A program made the translations under genes and the position numbers. Of a DNA stretch of 64,000 nt, positions 58,831 through 64,000 are shown piece after piece (position 1 is the first letter of the stretch; each line of letters opens with the position of its first letter). The notes beneath the pieces are model-generated. The model was not told where the DNA came from, made no database searches, and worked only from the letters and a program-made list of their open reading frames with translations. Location of the stretch: contig NZ_FZOO01000002.1 in the NCBI RefSeq assembly GCF_900188375.1, positions 124,001-188,000 on the forward strand. Direction: 5' to 3'. This stretch comes from Geodermatophilus pulveris (GTDB lineage: Bacteria; Actinomycetota; Actinomycetes; Mycobacteriales; Geodermatophilaceae).

Positions 58831-61740
58831 CTACCCAGCCGACCTACTCACCTTCGATGTGGCCACCCACACGGCGATCTGGCCGCGGTTCGGCAGGTCC
58901 AGCTTGGTGAGGATGTGCTGCACGTGGTTCTGCGCGGTGCGCTCGGAGAGATACAGCCGAGCGGCGATCTGGCGGTTGGTGAGCCCCTCCCCCACCAGGA
59001 CGGCGACCTCCCGCTCGCGCGGCGTGAGCGGGTTGCCGCGCTCGTCGTCGAGCCGGTCCACGAGGCGTCGGGCACGGCCGGCCCACGGAACCATCCCAAG
59101 TGCCGACGCCTGCTCGATGACCCAGACGCCCAGGCGCCGCGCCCACACCAGGTCCCCTGGACGAGCGCGCCGGATCAGGACGGTGGCCAGCTCGAATCGG
59201 CACTGGACGTCGAAGCCGGCCGCCCCGTTCGCCGCGCAGGCTCGTGACGCCGTCTCCAGATCGGCCACGGCGTCGTCGAGCAGGCCCAGATGTGCCTCGG
59301 CGGACCCCAGGTAGAGCTCGACCGGGCCGTTGTAGGCGACTGCCCCAGCCCCGTCTGCGACGTGGCGTCCGCGGAAGCGGGCGAGTCGCCCGTGCAGTAC
59401 GGCCACGTCGTCGGACGCGTCCAGCGCTATAGCGGCGCCGATCCCGAGCGCGAAGCAGGACGTCGTCGCATGGGGGGTCGGCCGCCAGCTTCCTGGGGGC
59501 CCGAGACGGCGGTACACGGTCGCCGCCTGGGTCAGCAGACCGCTGTGCGCGAGGAAGAAGGCCGCTGCGATCGAGAAGATGACCCCTTCGATGGGGAAGT
59601 CCAGCCCGTCGCCGTCCTCGTGGCCGGGTCCGTAGTCCAGCAGGCCGGTGAGGTCGGATGCATCACCGGTGTGCAGCCCGATCAGGGACAGCAGCGCCGT
59701 CCGGTTGATCTGCGCCGACTCCCGACCGGCCGCGGACGGTGGGATCGCGCCCACCGCACGATCAGCCAGCAGCCGTGCGTCGGCGAATCTGCCCGATGCC
59801 TGCGCGAGGACCGCCCGCGCCTGCAGCAGGTGCCAGCGCGTCACCGGGGTGCGCAGTTCGGCCACGCATTGCGCGAGCGGTTCCAGTTCCCGGCTGACGG
59901 CAGCGAGCTCGCCACGCTCGAACGCCACATCGATCCGCCACAGGTGCCCCCACATCCGCAGGGCCGGGTCCCGGCCCTCCCGACCGAGGGCGAGCATCCG
60001 ATCGGCGAGCGCCGCGCGATCCTCCGTCTCCTCGGGACCCGCCGCGACCAGCTGACGGGCCCGCAACGCCGCGGCCAGGGAGGCGGGGTCGGCGGAGCGG
60101 TCGGCCATCTCCAGCGCGTGCGCGCTCGCACGGCCTGCCGCCTCGAGATCGCCGAGGTACATGCACGCGTCCGAGAGGTTCGCGGCCACCCGGGCCCTCA
60201 GAGCGCAGGCCGACGAAGGCAAGGCTGCCAGGGCCTCTTCGCAGGACGCTCGCACCGACGCCTCGGCCTCGAGGTCCGATTCGCCACCCTCCATGGCCAG
60301 CGCCGCCTCGGCGAGCAGGTCCGGGCGTCGCAGCCCGCGAGCCAGGGCCGCTGCTTCGCGACAGGCCGGTAGGCGTCCCGAGAGCTCACCCGCCGCTTTC
60401 AGCGCACCGGCGATACCCAGCAGGAGCCGGCAACGACGACCGTCGTCGATGTCGACGGCACCGACTGCCAGTGCGAGCCGGTAGAGGCGGGCGGCCTCCT
60501 CGTAGCCGAGACGACGCATCGCCTCGTCCGCGGCACGCGTGATCCAGTCAGCTGCCTGTTCCCTCTCCCCGAGGACGGCCGCCGCGGCCCAGTGGCGGGC
60601 CAGGTCGGACAGATGCGGTTCGAGCCGTCCGATGTGCAGCCGTTCGACGGCGTCAGCGGCGCTGCGGTGCAACCGCACGCGCTCGTCCGCAGCCAGGCCG
60701 GCCTCGATCGCCTCCCGGATCAGGTCGTGCACGAAGCGGTGGTGACCAGGTGCACGAGTCGTGATCAGCCCCGCGGCGGTGGCCTCCTCGATGAGAGGCA
60801 GGCACGTCAGTTCCGACGCCTCCAGCATGTCGGCGACCGCCGTCGACGCGAACTCGCGGCCGACGACGGAGGCGGCGTGGAGCAGCCGGACCGTCTCAGG
60901 GGAGAGCCTCGCCAGCCGCGTTCGGATGGCCTCCCGAACACCGGCGGGCACCGGCCACCCGACGAGCGCGCCGGGTCGGTCCACGAGCGCCCGGCCAACC
61001 TCCGCGACGTAGAAGGGATTGCCCCCGGTGCGTGCGTGGATCTGCTCGACATCCTGGTCGGACAGCTGCCCGTCGAGGACTGCCCTCAGCTGCGTACCGA
61101 CCTCGGGAAGCGAGAGCCCGCCGATCTCCACCACTCGCGTCGCCGGGCTGCGGGTCAATCCGGCCAGCAGCACGGAGCTCAGCGGTTCGGTGTCTCGGTG
61201 ATTCACGACGAGCAGAAGTCGCGCAGCACTCATGGAGTCCGCGAGATGCTGCAGGAGGAGCAGCGACGAGTCATCGGCCCAGTGCACGTCGTCGAGCACG
61301 ATCAGCAGGGGCTGATCCTGCGACAGCAGATGCAGCAGCCGGTCGACCGCGTCGAAGAGCCGGAAGCGGTCCTCCACCGTGCCGGGGCCCTGTGCGCCCT
61401 CCGGCTCACCCGGGAACAAGTCGGGCGCGAGCCGCGCGAGCTCGGCGGTCAGCCCGTGGTCTCGAGCGCGGGCTCTCAGATCGATGCCCTCTCCTACTGC
61501 GCGCAGGACCTGCCGCCACGGCCAGTAAGGAGGGGCCCCGGCGGTCTCTGGCGACCGTCCCCACACGACCACGGCGCCTGCCGCGGCGGCCACGGCGGAC
61601 AGCTCCTCTGCCAGCCGGGTCTTCCCGATACCGGGTTGCCCACGGCACAGCACCAGACGCGGGTGCGCGGCGAGCGCCGACCCGAGCGACTCCTCGAGGA
61701 CGGCGAGCTCCCGGTCGCGGCCCACGAATGACGTGCGCAT
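58831..61740 (-). CDS. LuxR-family transcriptional regulator with AAA ATPase domain (LAL type)
   Basis: The 969-residue protein has an N-terminal AAA_16/NTPase domain (SFVGRDRELAVLEESL; Walker A GQPGIGKT; Walker B LLIVLDDVHWADD), a long helical TPR-like middle, and a C-terminal LuxR HTH (LTPREREVAVLVGEGLTNRQ, ending KLDLPNRGQIAVWV). This is the large ATP-binding LuxR (MalT-like) type. ATG 61740 is behind GGAGGAGAGGG; a start nine codons earlier is less likely. It is 71 bases upstream of doxX on the same strand and is its likely regulator. Confidence 0.93.
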   Translation of the reverse strand: MRTSFVGRDRELAVLEESLGSALAAHPRLVLCRGQPGIGKTRLAEELSAVAAAAGAVVVWGRSPETAGAPPYWPWRQVLRAVGEGIDLRARARDHGLTAELARLAPDLFPGEPEGAQGPGTVEDRFRLFDAVDRLLHLLSQDQPLLIVLDDVHWADDSSLLLLQHLADSMSAARLLLVVNHRDTEPLSSVLLAGLTRSPATRVVEIGGLSLPEVGTQLRAVLDGQLSDQDVEQIHARTGGNPFYVAEVGRALVDRPGALVGWPVPAGVREAIRTRLARLSPETVRLLHAASVVGREFASTAVADMLEASELTCLPLIEEATAAGLITTRAPGHHRFVHDLIREAIEAGLAADERVRLHRSAADAVERLHIGRLEPHLSDLARHWAAAAVLGEREQAADWITRAADEAMRRLGYEEAARLYRLALAVGAVDIDDGRRCRLLLGIAGALKAAGELSGRLPACREAAALARGLRRPDLLAEAALAMEGGESDLEAEASVRASCEEALAALPSSACALRARVAANLSDACMYLGDLEAAGRASAHALEMADRSADPASLAAALRARQLVAAGPEETEDRAALADRMLALGREGRDPALRMWGHLWRIDVAFERGELAAVSRELEPLAQCVAELRTPVTRWHLLQARAVLAQASGRFADARLLADRAVGAIPPSAAGRESAQINRTALLSLIGLHTGDASDLTGLLDYGPGHEDGDGLDFPIEGVIFSIAAAFFLAHSGLLTQAATVYRRLGPPGSWRPTPHATTSCFALGIGAAIALDASDDVAVLHGRLARFRGRHVADGAGAVAYNGPVELYLGSAEAHLGLLDDAVADLETASRACAANGAAGFDVQCRFELATVLIRRARPGDLVWARRLGVWVIEQASALGMVPWAGRARRLVDRLDDERGNPLTPREREVAVLVGEGLTNRQIAARLYLSERTAQNHVQHILTKLDLPNRGQIAVWVATSKVSRSAG

Positions 61741-61951
61741 GAACCCTCTCCTCCAACCCGCCTGCACCGGACCCCCACATGTGCAGGTCCTCTCGGCCTG
61801 ATGGCCGTGTGCCCTGACGGCGTCAGCGATCCTCCACCGTCTCCCTGCCTGAGGACACGCATACCGGCGCAGCGATCGGCGGCTCGCGGTGCGCGCTACG
61901 GCGGTTCGGCGGAGCTACCGCCGCGACAACCCGATTCGTTGGGCTATGTGC

Positions 61952-61971
61952 CAAGTCGCCCCTCGGACACC
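61952..61971 (+). repeat. Attachment-site copy 3
   Basis: CAAGTCGCCCCTCGGACACC differs from the tRNA-Leu end at one of 20 bases, and is followed by a tRNA-type terminator at 61978. It is the border between islands 2 and 3. Confidence 0.8.
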
Positions 61972-61977
61972 GAGTTG

Positions 61978-62007
61978 AACCCCCACGGCTCTCGAGCCGT
62001 GTGGGTT
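61978..62007 (+). terminator. tRNA-type terminator after attachment copy 3
   Basis: AACCCCCACGGCT (61978-61990) pairs with 61995-62007 at 12 of 13 positions around a CTCG loop, followed by TTTCG. It strongly resembles the hairpin at 58008. The 295 bases from here to the next gene hold nothing else I can recognise. Confidence 0.75.
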
Positions 62008-62302
62008 TCGTCATCCGTGGGGTGATCGGAGCGGTGACGCCTTCGCTTGAGCGCAGCTGCGTCGGACCCCGTTCCGGGGGCCGGGCGACCCTGGGGATCG
62101 GACCCCGGCGCACCCGGATCCCGTGCCGCTCTGCGGGTCCCAGCAGGCACCTTCCGACCGCGCCGACCGGGAGCGCGATGCCCTCGGGCGCCGGGTGCCC
62201 TCGAGTCGCGTCCGCCCGAGCAGTCCGACCCTGGTGGCGTGCTCCGCCGGAGGGCACGCTGGGGCCGCGCCCTCGGCCTCGGGAGCGCCGGAGGAGACGG
62301 CC

Positions 62303-63667
62303 ATGACCCACAGCGCGTTCCATGACGGCCCGTTCGCTCCGGTCACCGAGGAGATCACAGCGTTCGACCTCCCCGTCACGGGCAGCCTGCCGGTGGAGCT
62401 CAGCGGCCGCTATCTGCGCAACGGCCCCAACCCGATCGGTCTCGACGACGCCGAAGCACACTGGTTCCTGGGCGCAGGCATGGTGCACGGCGTCCGGCTG
62501 CGTGATGGCCGGGCCGAGTGGTACCGCAATCGCTGGGTGCGGTCGCGGGACGTGGCCGCGGCACTGGGCGAGACCTGGGCGGGCGGCCCGGAGCACGACG
62601 GGATGGATTTCCCGGCCAACACACACGTCCTCTCGCACGGTGGACGGACCCTCGCCACCGTGGAGTCCGGTCCGCTGCCCTACGAGCTGACCGACGAGCT
62701 GGACACGGTCGGGCCGTGCGACTTCGGCGGCACCCTGCCGGGCGGCTACGCCGCGCACACCAAACTCGACCGGCGGACCGGCGACCTGCACGCGATCGCC
62801 TACTACTGGGCCTGGCCCCACATCCAGCACATCGTCGTCGGCCCCGACGGCACAGTCGGATCAACCACCGACATCCCGGTCAGCGACGGCCCGATGATCC
62901 ATGACTTCGCCCTGACCGAGCGCTACGTCGTCCTGTTCGATCTGCCGGTCACCTTCAGCATGGACGCGGTCGCCGCGGGAAGCCGGCTGCCCTACACGTG
63001 GAACCCGACGCACCAGGCCCGGATCGGCCTCCTGCCCCGCGCCGGGACCGCGCGCGAGGTGCAGTGGATCGAGGTGGAGCCGTGCTGGGTCTTCCACACC
63101 CTCAACGCCTACGACGACGGCGACCGGGTCGTGGTGGACATGTGCCGGTACCAGGGCTCCTACGACGTCTCCATCCTCTCCGGCCGAGGGCCGCTCACCC
63201 TCGACCGGTGGATCGTCGACCCCGCCGCCGGGAAAGTCGTCCAGCAGCGACTCGACGACCGCACCCAGGAGTTCCCGCGAGCCGACGAACGGGTGATCTC
63301 CCGCCCCTACCGCTACGGCTACAGCGCGCAGATCGCAGAGGTCAGCCGTGCGATGGTCGACGGGAACGGCGACCTCACCGACGCCGCGTTCGCCAACACG
63401 CTCATCAAGCACGACCTGATGGCCGGGACGACGCAGGTCCACGCGTTCGGCAGGGATGCCACCGCCGGGGAGGCGGTGTTCGCCCCCTCGTCCCCCGATG
63501 CAGCCGAGGACGACGGCTACGTCATGGCCTTCGTGCACGACCCCGACCGCGGAGCCACCGACCTGGTGCTGCTCGCCGGCCAGGACTTCACCGGCGAACC
63601 GGTGACCCGGGTGCACCTGCCGGTGCGGGTCCCCCTGGGCTTCCACGGCAACTGGATCGGCGATTAG
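62303..63667 (+). CDS. Carotenoid cleavage oxygenase family protein
   Basis: The 454-residue protein is an RPE65/apocarotenoid oxygenase-type seven-blade propeller. It starts with SGRYLRNGPNPIG and HWFLGAGMVHGVRL. The four iron-binding His are expected in GGYAAHTKLD, GPMIHDFALTERY, CWVFHTLNAYDDG and the C-terminal GFHGNWIGD; all are present. It should cleave a carotenoid, stilbene or similar double bond with O2. ATG 62303 is behind GGAGGAGACGG. It is the only gene between attachment copies 3 and 4. Confidence 0.92.
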   Translation: MTHSAFHDGPFAPVTEEITAFDLPVTGSLPVELSGRYLRNGPNPIGLDDAEAHWFLGAGMVHGVRLRDGRAEWYRNRWVRSRDVAAALGETWAGGPEHDGMDFPANTHVLSHGGRTLATVESGPLPYELTDELDTVGPCDFGGTLPGGYAAHTKLDRRTGDLHAIAYYWAWPHIQHIVVGPDGTVGSTTDIPVSDGPMIHDFALTERYVVLFDLPVTFSMDAVAAGSRLPYTWNPTHQARIGLLPRAGTAREVQWIEVEPCWVFHTLNAYDDGDRVVVDMCRYQGSYDVSILSGRGPLTLDRWIVDPAAGKVVQQRLDDRTQEFPRADERVISRPYRYGYSAQIAEVSRAMVDGNGDLTDAAFANTLIKHDLMAGTTQVHAFGRDATAGEAVFAPSSPDAAEDDGYVMAFVHDPDRGATDLVLLAGQDFTGEPVTRVHLPVRVPLGFHGNWIGD

Positions 63668-63841
63668 CCCCGGAGAGGCCGACAGCCGGCGTCAGCGCCT
63701 GGCGCCGGTATGCCCCCTCGGTTGGGTGCCCACCCGAGACGGCGCGCCCGTGCGCAACCGACCGCTTGCGTCTACCGGCTGCGGCCGCCATCGAGGACCG
63801 GGGCCGGAGGTTGCGACGCCAGGCGTGTGCGTATGTAGCGT

Positions 63842-63859
63842 GTCGCCCCTCGGACACCA
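63842..63859 (+). repeat. Attachment-site copy 4
   Basis: GTCGCCCCTCGGACACCA matches the last 18 bases of tRNA-Leu at 17 positions and copy 3 fully over the shared part. Unlike copies 2 and 3 it has no tRNA-type terminator after it, and IS-like sequence begins five bases later. Confidence 0.7.
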
Positions 63860-63863
63860 CTGC

Positions 63864-63902
63864 GATGTCCCGAGACACCGTTCACAGGTGTCTCGGGACA
63901 TC
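63864..63902. repeat. 16-bp perfect inverted repeat at the edge of a transposon
   Basis: GATGTCCCGAGACACC (63864-63879) pairs with GGTGTCTCGGGACATC (63887-63902) around a seven-base loop. The second arm followed by GTTCAC resembles terminal sequence of IS481-like elements. It may be an IS end or the transposase terminator, since the transposase stop is at 63905. Confidence 0.6.
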
Positions 63903-63904
63903 GT

Positions 63905-64000
63905 TCACGTTGGGGCCTGTGGTTGGTTGCGGCTCGGGTCGAGGGTCAGGTCCCGGAGTAGTCCCCCGCTGGTGCTGAACACGCGGATGTGCAGGTCGTG
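63905..64000 (-). CDS. C-terminus of a transposase (IS481-like), cut by window edge
   Basis: The minus strand from the window end reads HDLHIRVFSTSGGLLRDLTL, then a further eleven residues and TGA at 63905-63907. A tail of the type VR(V/L)xxxxGELLRxLTLDPxRxYQP is common at the end of DDE transposases of the IS481 group. The catalytic part lies outside the window. Confidence 0.6.
   Translation of the reverse strand, partial: HDLHIRVFSTSGGLLRDLTLDPSRNQPQAPT

Overview
The window is high-GC actinobacterial DNA. It carries an almost complete Pup-proteasome gene set (arc, dop, pup, prcB, prcA, pafA, pafB, pafC), a mycothiol ligase (mshC) and a mycothiol-dependent isomerase homologue, and actinobacteria-only families (DUF3866, DUF3090, DUF5703, SCO1664). 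Gene order and composition suggest a Geodermatophilaceae-like chromosome; this is an inference from family content, because no database search was possible.

Positions 1-39,200 are core chromosome. From 1 to 12.2 kb lies the pupylation/proteasome locus: tagging (pup, pafA, dop), unfolding (arc), proteolysis (prcA/prcB) and the damage-response regulators pafB/pafC. It is interrupted by a frameshifted endonuclease VII-like gene and by a flavoprotein whose photolyase domains are in swapped order. From 12 to 22 kb come trmI, a RecB-type nuclease, an amidohydrolase, a HAD phosphatase, a patatin, metH and a PAC2 protein. From 22 to 32 kb come a dGTPase-like HD protein, mshC, the SCO1664/DUF3090/phosphomutase group, uppP, an aldo-keto reductase and a RecD-like helicase. 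From 32 to 39 kb come an iron-box-controlled DUF2470 gene, small unknowns, a methyltransferase, an SDR, a racemase with a divergent LysR regulator, an M20 peptidase and a GGDEF protein, ending at tRNA-Leu(GAG).

From the tRNA 3' end (39,297) to the window end the DNA is accessory. The last 18-20 bases of the tRNA recur at 57,982, 61,952 and 63,842, and two of these copies are followed by a tRNA-type terminator, which points to repeated integration at one attB. Island 1 (39.3-58.0 kb) holds a two-copy AbrB-like gene, a cysteine-rich tyrosine integrase, a frameshifted NB-ARC/TPR (STAND) protein with a small coupled membrane partner, a second STAND gene cut down by an IS3-family element that itself carries an IS30-family element, and a four-gene nuclease/signalling operon. 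Island 2 (58.0-62.0 kb) holds a LuxR/ATPase regulator, DoxX and a small protein. Island 3 (62.0-63.9 kb) holds one carotenoid oxygenase. The window ends inside another transposase.

The most interesting system is the operon at 56,656-50,154 (minus strand). A 1034-residue histidine kinase begins with two tandem units that each look like a catalytically dead RNase III domain plus a double-stranded RNA-binding domain. Its ATGA-overlapping partner is a response regulator whose output region carries a HEPN-type RNxxxH ribonuclease motif. A PD-(D/E)XK nuclease and a PLD-family protein follow. The simplest reading is a dsRNA-sensing two-component defence system with an RNase output.
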